DNA from: Pipra filicauda
Taxonomy: Eukaryota > Chordata > Aves > Passeriformes > Pipridae
DNA: 64,000 nucleotides
Direction: 5' to 3'
Assembly: GCF_003945595.2 (NCBI RefSeq)
Contig: NW_024104504.1
Location: 248,001-312,000 of the forward strand
Below, one piece after another: positions 51,180-64,000 of this stretch. Position 1 is the first letter of the stretch; every line of letters starts with the position of its first letter. Below the pieces are notes generated by a model. The model saw only the letters and a list, made by a program, of their open reading frames with translations, had not been told where the DNA came from and ran no database searches. The position numbers were made by a program, and so were the translations under genes.

Positions 51180-52165
51180 TGTAGCTGTTTTTATTTCAGA
51201 AGCACTGGGGAGGGAAGCATGAAATCATTAGTAATTATATAAATATTAAGGCCACACAACCGGCTCTATTACTGTTTTCAAATGGTAGCATCTGCAAATT
51301 CAGCCTGTAATAAACACTAATGCATCCAGAGACAAGACTGTTGACATATGAATGGGATGCTTTGTCAGACTAGCATAAAAATGTAGATGAACTGCAGGGA
51401 AAGAAAACCAAAGAATTCAAAGGGTTTCTTGATTGCCTTCTTTAAAATGCCAAGAACTTAAGCTGGTCTTTCTTATCTTCCTCTACATGCATGTGACACT
51501 TTAGGAGGCCTTTCTTATTGTACTATAATTCAGTAATTGTTCCAGCTCTGTGCACCATGCCTTCCTTCCAAAGGGCAGCATGAGATATATAATTCTGGTA
51601 ATGAACAGCAGCATAATTTAAGGGTCGAACTAGCAGGGCACTGTTCCTTATTTGTGTTTTTTTAGCAGTTGCCTAGATATTCCAAGCCTATTTAGTAATA
51701 CAATCCTTTGTCTGCCTTATTTCTCATAGATGATATATGTTTAGACTTGGTAATGTTCCAGAAAGTAGATTTTATCAGCTGAAGTGACAGAGCAAGCTTT
51801 CCTTTCATTTTGCTTCAAAGGGCAGCAGCATAGATCTAGAATGAGGAAATTTTTTTCCCCAGCCATGAACATTCTCTGCTCTATCATGCAGACTTTTTCA
51901 AACCCAGTGCTATCCCCTTTCCAAAGCATGATAGACTAAAGCACAGAGCTATCAAAGGCATTTCCACATAACATTGCTCTCACCAAGGCTAATCTTCCAA
52001 ATGTTAAAAAGGTTCAGGCAGCTTAGGCCCTACAAGATGAAAGCTGCATGCTGATTAATCAGCTGCTTCTTTATTCTGTTCTGGCAACTGTTCCCTATTT
52101 GTAAATAAAAGGTTTACCCTGCATTTCCTGTAAACTAAGGAACATAAGGCATCTTTGGACCAGAC
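51180..52165. other. Candidate conserved non-coding block in PCDH9 intron
   Basis: Roughly 1 kb lacking simple repeats and recognisable transposons, with several homeodomain-type TAAT/ATTA words and, at 52050-52063, an exact palindrome GCTGATTAATCAGC flanked on both sides by AGCTGC. Large introns of neural adhesion genes often carry conserved regulatory elements. This designation rests on composition only; conservation was not tested. Confidence 0.25.
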
Positions 52166-54458
52166 TCATAAAGCAACAAAGCCTTCTGCTGTCACATCCG
52201 CAAGGGTAGGTTGTTTGTTCTATCGCAAATATACTTTCAGGCGTCCTGGAGAGAATGAGCTAACCTAACACAAACATCATTACAACATGAGAAAACTACG
52301 TGGCAACCACAAAGCTGCCTCATTATTAATTACATTCTTTGGCTTCCAGGAGCACTTTAATTGTTGCTTGCTTGAGAAGACCTGTCTGTTATTTGTGTCA
52401 TTGCAGAAGTTCAGGTTGGTTCATGATGTGTGGCTCAGTGTAACACAAGTCCCTCAAAGAAACACTCTCATATAAAAGACGAATATGTTTATTTATGTCT
52501 CAGAGTGCTGGTTTTCTATTCAGATGGTAAATAGGTACTGTGAAAGAGATGTGACAGACCCAAGAAGACTAGAAATTGTCTGCAAACTGGCAGCCACTGC
52601 AGTTCACTGACAGCCCGAATTACTTTCAGCCAGTTTGGCACATCTCCATTTGTCACACTTAAAAGCTTAAGCCAAACTTATCCAATTAATACAGAGCACA
52701 GTATTTCTCCCTCCTCAAAGCTGGAACAGAAACACAAATGTTCAAGATTCACAGTGTGCATCATGCCACCTATACATCACAAAGGGATGTAAAATACTTA
52801 TAAGTAAAACATACATAACAACTCTCATCACACCCTCTTGGCCACTGTTCACCTCAGGTTGTCTTCTATGCTGTGCATACCACCTCTATACTATTTATTC
52901 CAGACAATGATTTCTCATGCAGACTGAATCCCTTCTGCTGTAAATCATGCAAACAGGTAGCACAAATAGTTTGTGAATAAGCAAGTATTAGGGAATGAGA
53001 TTTTGAAAAATCTATCTAGACCAAGAAAGGGAAATACTTCTTTCCCTGACCAAGATTTTGAAGGCAAGGTAAAGGTTGCTCATTTTGGAAGTAGCAGGAC
53101 TTTCGTGAATCAGCATCTAGTTTTGACATTCCATCCATCACTGCACAGGAATAACTACTGTATCTTTTGCTATGACCCAATGCCAGTTTATATATGATTT
53201 TATTTGAATTATTGGTAGTGTAGTCATGAGGGTCAGGTTTATACAGCTCTTGCATGGATGGAATTTTTTACTGAACCACAGGATTTCTTTAGAGAATTTC
53301 CACTATCCCTGTGTAAGTGTACAGAAGTCCTCTTTTATCCAGATGAGCTTTGGGTGTTCAAAGAAAAGAAAAAAATTCAACACTTTCAAAATACTATAAA
53401 CGCTAATCAAAAAGACCTGTGAGGTGCTTCTTTAGATTCTCTAAGGCCAGTTTAGATATTTAAAATAGACACGTGGAAAGTTACACTCCTGGCAATCTAT
53501 AATCAAAGGGTTTGAAATACTTGTACTTTTCAAAGTAACCGATGATACAGATCTTTTGAAGATGCAAGGAAGAAATCATAAGGGTTAAATAATGAATAAA
53601 GAATGAGAATACACTTTCCCTACTCTTTGCTATTTGAAGAAAGCTGCAGCTGGCTTTTTTCTTTGCTTGTCCCCCTTGAAGCATCCATGAAAAACTGATT
53701 AAAAAAATATTCTGAGATTCTTATCTGAGTTACTGCCTATTCCCAGTTCAAACCAGATATTGAACTCAAATTGGAGCTCCACTAACATTATTTCAGGTTT
53801 AGTGGTGTAAATAATATCAGAATCCTTTCCTTTAATTGCCAATTAACATATTTTACCAATATTCTTGCTGCTTAATGCCATGGTATTTTTGACTGCAAAG
53901 TCCACTAATAAATACAGCAAATGAAATGCTTGCTAGTCAAGATATTTCAGAACAAATTTTCAAAACTAATCACTGGAGTAATTTAGTTTTTTAGTTATTT
54001 TCCTGTTTAAATTTTCCTACATAATTTCACCTGAAATACCTTCACCTTTGAATTTACATTCTAGATATCAGCTGTCACTATGAAAAGAAAGTATATCTTT
54101 GATTTTTTTTCTTGTTTTATTCACAATGTTGATTAGTGGAGGAATAATTTCTAGCAGTAGTTTACTTTCTACATCACTGACATATATGCACTTTGTTATG
54201 CAAAATCTTCAATTAATTAGCCTTTATGAATCACTCGATCATATTCTTTATGTGAGAGATATGGGTGTGATTGAAATGAGGCATAAATTCACGTCTATCC
54301 ATATATATGTCTCTAACAGAGACTATTTTAGAGTTGGGATTATTTGTTTCCCTTTGGTTTTAGGCAATCCAGTCAAAGAACGTAAAAGGCTATACCACTA
54401 AAGGTAACCTCTCAGTTATTTTAGTGTCTCACAGTCACTAAATGAAAAAGAAAAATCA

Positions 54459-54542
54459 TAAAACAAACAACAACAAAAAACTCAAACAAACAAAGAAATC
54501 CAAACAAAATCAATCAATCAAACAAACAAACAAACAAACAAG
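54459..54542 (+). repeat. (CAAA)n-rich simple repeat
   Basis: CAAA, CAAT and CAACAA units over about 84 bases. The Lys/Gln/Thr-rich frame beginning here is a translation of the repeat. Confidence 0.85.
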
Positions 54543-56325
54543 TCCCCCAAAAAGAGCAATAGAGATTGTGCCTGGAATGATTTTGTCCTGGAAGAATCTC
54601 TCCCAGTCATGGCGTGGGAAGGAGAGCGTGGGGCAGGAATTTTTCCCAGCAGGCAGTCAGCATGCAGCCATGCTGCTCCTGAGACTGACTGCACAGGCTC
54701 ACACAGACACAACCCATGTAAATGTCTTTCCTACATTAATTGTTAGTGCCATAAATAATATCCTGGCCTGTGTCACATTTTATAGACACCTTGGATTTAC
54801 TGCTTACATTTCACTGTTCTGTCAAAACTTTTTCAGAAACACCTGATTTTTTTTTTAATCTTTTTTTAAAGGAGGGGAAAAAAAATCCTTTCATTAGAAA
54901 AAAAGTTTGCGGCAACTTCCAGTAGAAAACACTGTAATGAACTACCCTGTCACAAATACCTAGTGGAACTGAAAAGAGAAAACAGAAGATTCATTACACT
55001 TGTCTGCGTACAGATGATTGTTTGAAAGGTCATCCAGATGAAAAATGTCCTCCAACCCAAAAATATATGTCTGGTAAAAGAAAATGACACTTGTAGGACA
55101 AAAAAAAGTGCTATACTTAATATTTACCTTAAGAAAATAAGGGCTTTTACTGGTCAAATACACAGATTTTACTGTTAAACACACTGTCTTTCCAATTAAA
55201 AAAATCCTCCACCTATGAATGTCCTATTTGCTTCCTTTACATGCACATAGACCTATAATCTGACTTTGTTGTAAATATTTTTTTTACTTAAGACAACAGA
55301 ATTTTTCCAGATAAATCTACTCAATTACACTGTGAACACTGATTAGGGTAAAAATCTACAACTTACAAAACAGTCTTGAATAATCAGCTATCTTTAAAGC
55401 TGTCTCTATTCTTGTCTTAGATGCTTTGCATTCCATACTCCATTATATAAATTCTTTGCTGCAATTGCTGTCCTGCCACATTTCCATTGAAAAATAATTC
55501 TATTAAAAGATGCATCATGCTCTTTCAGCTCAAGAAGAACATTTTCTTCAGATAAAAGTGTTGGGACAAAGCCTGAGAAGTAGAAAGGTTACACAAACTT
55601 AACTGAATCTAACTGGAGAATCTAGATCAAGGTTATGATCCTCCATCCTCAAGAAACTGTGAAATATGAGGAATTTTAAGCTAATGTAAAGTCCATAAAT
55701 AATAGAAAGAGTTTCCTCAATTAGTTGCTGCTGCATGAGAAAGTGCTTTAGGGTATGCTCTGAATTCATAACTGAAAAAGAAACTCCGTAAAGGATTTAT
55801 ATGAACAAATTGTACAGTGTCTCAAAACTAGAAATATTCAACATGCCATTTTTTTCTAAATACTGTATCTATGCTTCTTTTGTCCTAAATATGTCACATC
55901 AACAGTTCGGTGTTTATTTTATGGCACTGCAACACTAAACATCTCCTCAGTTGAAGTCATCATGGTTGTATACCAGCATACAGGAGCCAACTGGCTGTTT
56001 AGTGATAACAAAAATGTTTTACTGAATGACTTGCGTAATTACACAGGGGCACACAATTTAGATAATGAGTTCTTTTTAGGATTTCTATGCTTGGCTGTGA
56101 CATTACTGAAATCCTTGTAAAACTGGAGGTTGAGTAAGTAGAGGAAATCCTGTTAATGACAAAAATAAAAAGATATACCTGAATGTAACTCTGACCCAAA
56201 AGAAGTTTAAAGAGCTTTTAATTTTAAATATTACATTTCACAGAAGTGGAAGAAATATACTTAAGTTTAATGCAATAAATAAAATTAACAGAACTATACG
56301 TAATAAATATCTTAGCCTTTTGGGC

Positions 56326-56386
56326 AATTGATGAATTGATGAATGTCTGCTAATTGATGAATGTCACTAATTGATGAATGTCTGCT
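56326..56386 (+). repeat. Three-copy 17-18 bp tandem repeat
   Basis: AATTGATGAATGTCTGCT (56334-56351), AATTGATGAATGTCACT (56352-56368) and AATTGATGAATGTCTGCT (56369-56386) follow a partial AATTGATG unit. The outer copies are identical and the middle copy is one base shorter. Confidence 0.9.
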
Positions 56387-59300
56387 CTCAGTAGCTGGTA
56401 ATCATCTAGCTTTAGCTGAAGTTAAATTGTAACAAGGATAAAATTAAAACTAGTATAAGAATTAGAATAAGAAAGGAAAAAGTATTCTTTATTGAAGACC
56501 ACATAAAGCACAAGGATGCGTATATATAACTGCTTAATCATAATCCTACTTGCAGGACACATTCAACCTTGTGTGGGCCCACGTCTACAGATAAGCATGT
56601 CTTTCCACACACGTAAACTTGCACATAGCAATGATGCAATAAATTTAAAGATTAAAATCAAAACTAAGCAAAAATACTGACAGCTCTTCATAGCTTGCAA
56701 ATTATTCTTCTTCAATTTTAATCTTTGCAGTTTGATAACTGCTTTATAAATTTTCTCGTAATATTATTGCTTCAGCAACTTTCAGTTCTAGAACAGAAGA
56801 ATTGTACTGCTCTGTGAACATGTGGTGACCTATTAAGAGGTAACAGTGCTCAAGTAAATTCTTCCCATTGAATGATCCATTACAGTATAATCATGACCAG
56901 GCACAAAGCCCCAGTCAATACAAAGGTACATAGTTGCTGTAAAAGAGCTCCACTAACCAGGGCAAGTAATCCCCCATTTTAAAGACTTGAAGAACCAACC
57001 AATTAAGCACCAGATAAGGTCAAATATTATTGATCGTAGATTCAAGTGAAATTCTTTTTGTTGCTCTTCCTTCTTTTGATTTTGTTTGTAATCCAAGTAT
57101 TATTTTCTTGAAAATACACTTTCTTATTTTTCCAGTGGTTGTACTTACATAGCAGTCGGATATGAATAGTCTCACAGAACAACATAATGATGCATTGACT
57201 TGAAGATCAATACTGCTACAAAACCTTGGAGACAGAGCAATAAAGAGGAAAACGTATTTTTCAAAATCCACTAATAGGCTAAGTTCTATAGCTTTTAAAC
57301 AGCAGGGTTTGACAATCCCACAAACTTTTCTAAAATCTACCAGACAACTATATTTTGGTAATTGGGAAATGCTAACAAAAACTAATTTCAGGTTTCTTCC
57401 ACAGACAGTAGAGAGTGGTTCTAAAATGCTATAAGGAACAAGAGTAAGTTGTTCTTAATGAATACATTTCTGTGTCTTGAACACAGTAATGCTCTGCAAC
57501 AGTCTAGTCTTATGCTTCTAACATACACAAAAGTCCAAGATATCAACTACAGGTTACATATGCTATGCATTGCTCTTGATGCTTTAAAATCCTTAGTGAG
57601 AAGATGTAGTTTGAAATATTAACTATTACAAAAATTACTCAGATGCAAAACTGTTTGCAATAAAAGCTGCATTTACTGTTCATCATTTTTCTAATCCTTC
57701 TATTCTTGTTCAAATTCACATAAAAAGCAATTTTTTATAAATCCTTTTTGTTATACACTCTTCTGGGATATCTTATCTGCAAAGGAGTTAAGATCTTTCA
57801 TCTTCCCTTCCAGAAACATTGTCATATCACCAACACATGGCTCCTATTTCAGACTCACTAAAAAAAGGGAGTGAAAATATTCATTCCCTGTTGGTAAGGA
57901 GACCACCTCCAAGCTTTTTTCTTCTAAGACTCTTTCTTTCTGAGAACAATGTCCCTTTGATGAAGTTTCACAGTGGCCAGATATGCCCTACATCAAGTTC
58001 CTGAATGGGAGTCTTCAGCACAGAGAAGAAAATGGGAAACCTTGATTTCTTTGCCTTTCTGCAGGTCTGTGGGGGAGACCTACCTTTGAAGCTCCAAACC
58101 AGCAGGGAATAAATGTATACCACAGCAAACTTCTGAGTTCTGCAATTCAAAATAAGCAAGTGAACCCTGTCAATCTGACAGTCATCTAGTGTCTTTTTTC
58201 ACTTTAACACCTGACTGTAATGGAATAGCTAAAGTTCACTATAAGCTGCTACGAACACTGATAATGAGGAGGGTTAACAGTATTTATTTTAAGCTTCTAT
58301 GACACAGTGATTTATTATATTTGCAACAGATCTTTCCTTCTGATTTGCACATTTTTGTTTTTCAAACACATTTAGCATGTTCTTTTAGCTTTTCTCTAGC
58401 TTTCTAACACTAATTTCATTTACCCTAAAATAATTAATAAACTTTTGCTTTCTATTGCATTTTTAGGCTGCCATTAAATTAGTCACATCTCATATGCATT
58501 CTCATCTATCCACAGGTAGAATGATATGCTGCTGTATTTTTATCTGTCTGTCTTCAGAAAGCTGTGAACAGAGACATGGAAATATCACATATTTGGAGAA
58601 ATGCCACCTGGCACAAATCAGTCACTAGGTGGCTGGATATTGTGAAAAGAAACAGCTGGCTAAATAGAAAATCCAGTTATTAGAATCCAACAGTGCATCT
58701 GAATTTCACATTTAAGAGTGAAACAAAACATTTGTCTTGGTTAATGGCTTTGATGGTGTTCAATGTTTCCCTATTTTTGCCTGCCTCACTAATGTAATCT
58801 TTTATAATTTGCCTGATGATGTTTTACTTTTTTGTTTATTTGTTGATGCTTGTTTTTTTCCCAACCCATAGCAAAAGAAGAATAAGAAAAATTACATCCT
58901 GTTTTTACTAAACAAGACACTGGTACTTTTTATGGGACTACACAGACCAACATGGACAATCCTTTTATTACTTTAAAGTAATATCCAATTTACTTTTAAA
59001 ATTTACTTTAAGCTCAGTATGAAATGGAAGCTATTACAGCTTCTCAAACATGCTGGTGTTCTTTAATTTTATCTGTTCTTATGGCATATACATTCTACCT
59101 GTCTATGTATTTGTTCCGGACTTTTCTATAGGTCAAACAGAAACAGAAGTGAAAAACCAACTACCTGAACTAGCATGAACAAAGTATACATTTTGTAGCA
59201 GATTTTATAGGCCTAATTGAAAAGTTTACATAAAAATGTGGGGCTTTTTCCAACGGCAAAAAAAAAAAAATCATGATGTAAATGCCTGCCATTTCTAAAA

Positions 59301-62300
59301 GAAAAGAAAGATTACTGCAGATGAAAATCCGGGAAGGTCAAGCTACTGAAAGAAGCATAAGGAATTTGCATTGCAGATTTTTTGATGTACAAGAACTTAT
59401 TTCTGAATTAAAATACTTGATCCTTGGCTAGAAATTATTTGTTAAGGAATTTTTAGCCCAAAAAAGGTAACATTTATTCTTTCAAATACCTCTTTTTATA
59501 TGATTCTGAGGTATAATTTGAATTGTATATAGAACTTGTTTGGCTTTTAATATTCACCATTTTTCTCCTCCTTGTCTTAACAAGAAAGCATATAAATGAG
59601 GAAAATTAAACAAAGATCAACAAACTTTTCATGCCACCACAGCTGTAGTCTTATGTTAGAGGTTTTACAGCAAGTGATATTGAGAAGCATCATACATGAT
59701 AAATTCTGCTGAAGTCCTACACTCCATTACCCCCTCCCCATGTTTGGTTCAAGTCCAAGACCATAGCAGTGGAATAGTTCACTGTGGCAACCATAAAGAT
59801 GACAATGAAGGATGATCTGCAAGAGTCAAGATATCCAGTAGCAAGTCAAAGGAGGAGGTACTCCAGATTAAGCTGATAGGATGAGGTACATGCAATAAAC
59901 TCTACAGGTGCAAAATTAGATTCCATTTACCATGTATCATCTCACTTGTGCTTGGTCCACAAATTCTGTTCTACTAGAACCACTTTGAATGTTCCAAATT
60001 TCTGAGCACCTGTCAAACACCTGTTTTTTCTTTTAAAGGAAAGGCAATTGCAAAAAAATTATGATCTTTTTCTTCACCACATTACGTTCATTCTTTTATG
60101 GACACCTAGGATTATACTGTAGCCCTGAAGCCAGCTCTGAAAAGACTTGTGCATGGGATTAAATACATTTTTTTAACTTAGTGAAAGTACTCACTATGTG
60201 TAAAATAAAATTTAGCGTGCATGTAAGTCCCTGATAATTATTTACAATGCTAATGAAGATATAAGTAAATGTACTCTAGTTTGTGAGATTATTTCCTTTT
60301 GAGTTTCCTGAATCTATGGTATAAGATTCCCAAATCTAACAGACTTGTTTTACTTTTAAGAGGATATCTTCTTACACTCATCAAAACAATCTCTAACTGC
60401 CATGCAAATTCTAGTGAGTTCACCTGTAAAATAAGAAAAAATACGTTGCCTCATTGCCTATTGTCTCTCCTTTAAATGACTGGAGGGTTTAAGAAACTGA
60501 CTGGATATGATGTGGAAAAGAAAAAGGATGACCTTGATAGTTATTACTGCTTGAAGTACCACAGTCATTTAACACAGTTGTTTAAAAAAATACCTTCTAT
60601 TCTGCAAAGATTTAATTAAATTGAATTACCACAGCAGATAAAGCATCTTAAGATAAAAAAAGTTCTAATAATTGCAATTTCAATACACTTTTTATGTAAT
60701 TATCATTAACATTATAACACCTACTGTGGATTGTTATTGTTTAGGGGGATTTGAAAGATCATAATTTACAAGATGTAATTATTCCTGCTAGACACATAGT
60801 TTAATACCAATTAATTCTTCAGAAAGACTGCCCATATCTTTCTGCCAATGGCAAAAACTTACCCTTCTATCAGATACTTAATTCTATACCAAAGCATCTG
60901 AAATCACCCTTTTCTCCCCTCCCCCCTTTTATGATTCCCTTTAGAGGAATGCATGCAAAATAAATTTTCTTCCTTTGCTACATACATTATGCAGTCTGAT
61001 GCCAGTTCTGAAGTCCTCAGTGGTACAAAATTTGCTTTGTCAGGGGAATCAGATATAGAAGAGGTGAACTTAATTCTGAGAGAACCCTGGCTAGAATTAT
61101 AGTACAGTAAGCCCAGGAAAGCAAATGGAAGATGCACAGACAGCACAGTAGCAATCCTTTAATAAAACTGTAATCTGCAACAATTTATAGCAGTAGAGAA
61201 TTTGGTTCACTGATTCAATCCAAGAGAAAAAAACTTACAACATATCTCTGCAAAAATGCTTCTCCTTGGCTTAGCTCATCAGGCACATTGTTTTATACAC
61301 TGCTGTAAACAAAGAAAAACTGCTTGTGCTCTATGTACAATCCTGAAAGTCTATTTGATTTCTGCAATTTCATGGTTCATCTACTAGCTGAAAGAAAATT
61401 TATCCCAAGAAGACTACGCACATGAAGCACTGCCAATCCCCAACACTTAAAATTCTGAATCAAGGACCAAAATTCATGCCAGCTTACCAAATTAAAAGAA
61501 AAAACAAAAAAAATCATATTTGATTGCTTAGATATGCCTTTTGCTTTCTTTCAGTTCTTAAGATAACTTTTCATTTCCAGGTTTCTTCCTCAGATCACAA
61601 GTATTAGGCATTTTTTTTGTTAAAAAATTCTATACTCATGCATATTTCCATCATTCTAAACTTCTAAAATAAAAATGCTTCCAATCATGTGAACATGTAA
61701 CCCTATGAATGAACCTGCTCTTTCTCCTGCAGAAAACGCCCAGAAATAATGCATACAGGAAAATTTTCATTAGACTAAGGATTTTTAAAAATAAAAATCT
61801 CTTCCGACATTCTACTGATTTACATTCTGTGGCCTGAATTCAGATCATCTAACTTTTCTTAGCAAAGCATGCCCACAGAACAAAACAAAGAGAAAAACTG
61901 AGCAGAATGACAGTGAAGATGGCCTGTGCTTTCTTCAGACAATGCCATGGTATTTTATATTCTCCTGCCCATTCTATTGCTGTTTTATGTCCTCTGTGCT
62001 ACCGGACATCATGCAACTCCATAATGTTTTACATGACAATAATTTGCCATTCTCATTTGCTGGCTTCCCTACTACTACTGAGAAAATATAGCAGATTTTC
62101 TAGCAAATGACATTACCACATAATTATCCAAATATTTGGTGGGGGTTTTTAAATTATTTTATTTAGTTGTTATGTGATACATAAGAGCTGGACTTTTCCA
62201 ATAGCAAAAAACCAGCTCATCTGGGGATGTGAAGGCTCTTCAAATTGTACTTACTGTATAATTGGGGGAAGAGGGAGGAAAAAAAAAAGATTCCCTGCTC

Positions 62301-63159
62301 TACTTAATTTATAGAAAGAAAATAAATAAAATTAAAAGAAATAGGAATTCATGCTGATTAAAATTTTTATATAGTTTTGCCAAGTATGATTTAAAGTATA
62401 ATGAAGCCACACTAAGACTTAAGATATTCTTAAACTATTTTTGTAGAAAATTAAAATAGTTTGAATAGCCTACAGCTGCATTCACGTTTGTGTGGGTTTA
62501 GTGAATTCAAGATCTTTCCTTTAAATGCAATATTAATAACTTCTATATGTGACTGTAGGGTCAGATACACAAACAGAGGGTAAGTATGTGACCGTTTTAA
62601 TATTTCTGTCTTTAATACTTCTCAAGTTCAAGTCACTTTCCAATGCTTATAGTACTTTTTTTTTTCCTAACCAGATAACATAACAATAAATTCATTGCAT
62701 TGAAGAGATAGCAGTGAAGTCTAGTTTTTTCAATGGAACAGTGAATGAACAGATGACTAAAAAAGTACTAGAATAAAACCGGATATGAAGCTTGACTTAC
62801 AGTTCAGAACACTTTACTAGTAAACTGAATTATCACAGGAAAAATAGAATCACTGTGGAATCAAATCTCTCAGGAGAGCTAAGACAATACTGAAGGTAAT
62901 AACATCAAATGCTTTAATACATGTGTGTATTGTAAGAAGATGATATAGTGTCAAGCGTATTATGTATGAAGTGCTACTCAGAGGCAAGAATTCAATCACA
63001 GAATCCATGGGCTGGTGATCTCGTAATTGGAAGGAATGTAGCATCTGACAATCTTTAATTCTTGCACACTAAAAAAGCTTAATGATTACAAAAGTTAAAG
63101 TTTATTTAAAGACAAAAATGTCCTTAACCCAAACCAGAAAATAGGATTGTTTTTGAGAA

Positions 63160-63625
63160 AGTCATAAAATCATAGGACTTAAGAAACTTCTATAGGTCAT
63201 CTATTCTAGTCCTTTCTGCAGGTAGGATCAGTTATATTTATGGCATTCCTGACAGATGTCTGTCTTATGTGCTCTTAAAACCAACTAGCGGCAGAGATTT
63301 TGTAATCTACTGAGAGAAATTCTGTCAGCATGCTTCCATATCTATAACTGCTGGAAGATTTTTCTTACTGTTTAATATAAATCTTCCTTACTGCATTATT
63401 GTTTTGTCTTATTCGCTGTGTACTCGGAGAACAGACTTTTCAGCAGTCTGTTTTGTATTTTAAAACACTCATGTACCCCTGTGATCTCCCTTCTATGACA
63501 GGTCTAATTTCCACAATCTTTACAAGCAGATCATGTTTTGAAATCTCTTCTTGATATCTTCTGTACTCTTTCCAAATGGTCTGCATCCTTCAAGTTAGGG
63601 TTCTACTCAGAATCAATGGAAAGAG
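63160..63625 (-). repeat. Ancient CR1 relic
   Basis: The antisense of an old CR1 3' portion can be followed for over 400 bases: CATAAAATCATAGGACTTA, GGTCATCTATTCTAGTCC, TTTCTGCAGGTAGGATCA, TTCCTGACAGATGTCTGTCT, GTGCTCTTAAAACCAACTAG, then TTGAAATCTCTTCTTGATA and CTTTCCAAATGGTCTGCATC. The order matches old CR1/L3-like elements shared with turtles and crocodilians. Divergence is heavy and no frame is open. Confidence 0.7.
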
Positions 63626-64000
63626 CTTATTTCTTTCCATGGACTATTAAGAGATCCTAGGGTTATTAGCCTCCAAAGGATAAAGTTAATCTTTGTGAAG
63701 CACTGAAGTAAATAAATTGTATTTTGTAGTGTCTTGCTAGATGTCTGCAATGTAAGGACCATTGCTCCTAAAATAGCTCCCTGACTGTTATCGTACGGTA
63801 AATGATGTGAATGACTTGTTGCTATATTCACAATACAGATGGTCTCAAAACCCACAGCTATGTAGCTTTATTATGTGACTAGGTTCTGAAGTGTGCTACT
63901 CAGCTATTTTATTAAACCTACCATGTGGAATACTTCAATTTAGCAGATGGGAGTCTCTAAGTCATGTTATGAATCAGAAGGCACTCACTGGATACAAACT

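Larger units (their letters stand above)
29815..64000 (-). other. PCDH9: Last intron of PCDH9 (continues beyond the window)
   Basis: All sequence to the right of the terminal exon is upstream on the gene's strand, and no further PCDH9 exon was recognised up to position 64000, so the intron is at least 34 kb here. PCDH9 introns are very large in other amniotes, which agrees. The stretch is AT-rich and holds MIR-like and CR1 relics, one LTR, AT satellites and poly-A/T runs. Open frames of 60-148 codons on either strand (for example 43582-44028 plus) show no domain or matching splice context. A small or alternative exon could have been missed. Confidence 0.7.

Overview
The window is vertebrate nuclear DNA: AT-rich, almost free of long open frames, and full of decayed interspersed repeats and microsatellites. 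Several repeats point to a bird, and probably a songbird. These are CR1 LINE fragments of the avian type at about 14.1-15.2 kb and 44.2 kb, and a SINE at 22.09-22.23 kb that joins a tRNA-Ile-like head to a CR1 tail, the structure described for TguSINE1 of zebra finch. Older amniote repeats are also present: MIR-like fragments, worn CR1 relics and a small palindromic element.

The only protein-coding sequence I can support is one exon on the minus strand at 29441-29814. It encodes the last 123 residues, plus a split codon, of a delta-1 protocadherin cytoplasmic tail, recognised as protocadherin-9 (PCDH9). A polypyrimidine tract and AG acceptor lie immediately upstream on the minus strand, and the frame closes with TAA. 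The 3' UTR runs leftward. A good candidate polyadenylation signal lies at 27554-27559 with a GU-rich element after it, giving a 3' UTR of about 1.9 kb.

Layout: positions 1 to about 27.5 kb would be the gene-poor region downstream of PCDH9, holding two solo-LTR-like elements (4.85-5.23 kb and 15.58-16.28 kb), a 1.07 kb truncated CR1, the tRNA-Ile/CR1 SINE and simple repeats. Positions 27.5-29.8 kb hold the PCDH9 3' UTR and terminal coding exon. Positions 29.8-64 kb are the last PCDH9 intron as far as can be read, carrying a third, CpG-bearing LTR in antisense orientation (about 41.8-42.3 kb), CR1 and MIR relics, AT-rich satellites and a few stretches that could be conserved non-coding elements.

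No operon, CRISPR array, functional RNA gene or new gene system was found. The other short open frames look like chance frames in AT-rich DNA or pieces of repeats. The observations most worth checking are the terminal PCDH9 exon and its 3' end, the antisense LTR promoter in the intron, the lineage-informative SINE and LTR insertions, and several unusually perfect palindromes.
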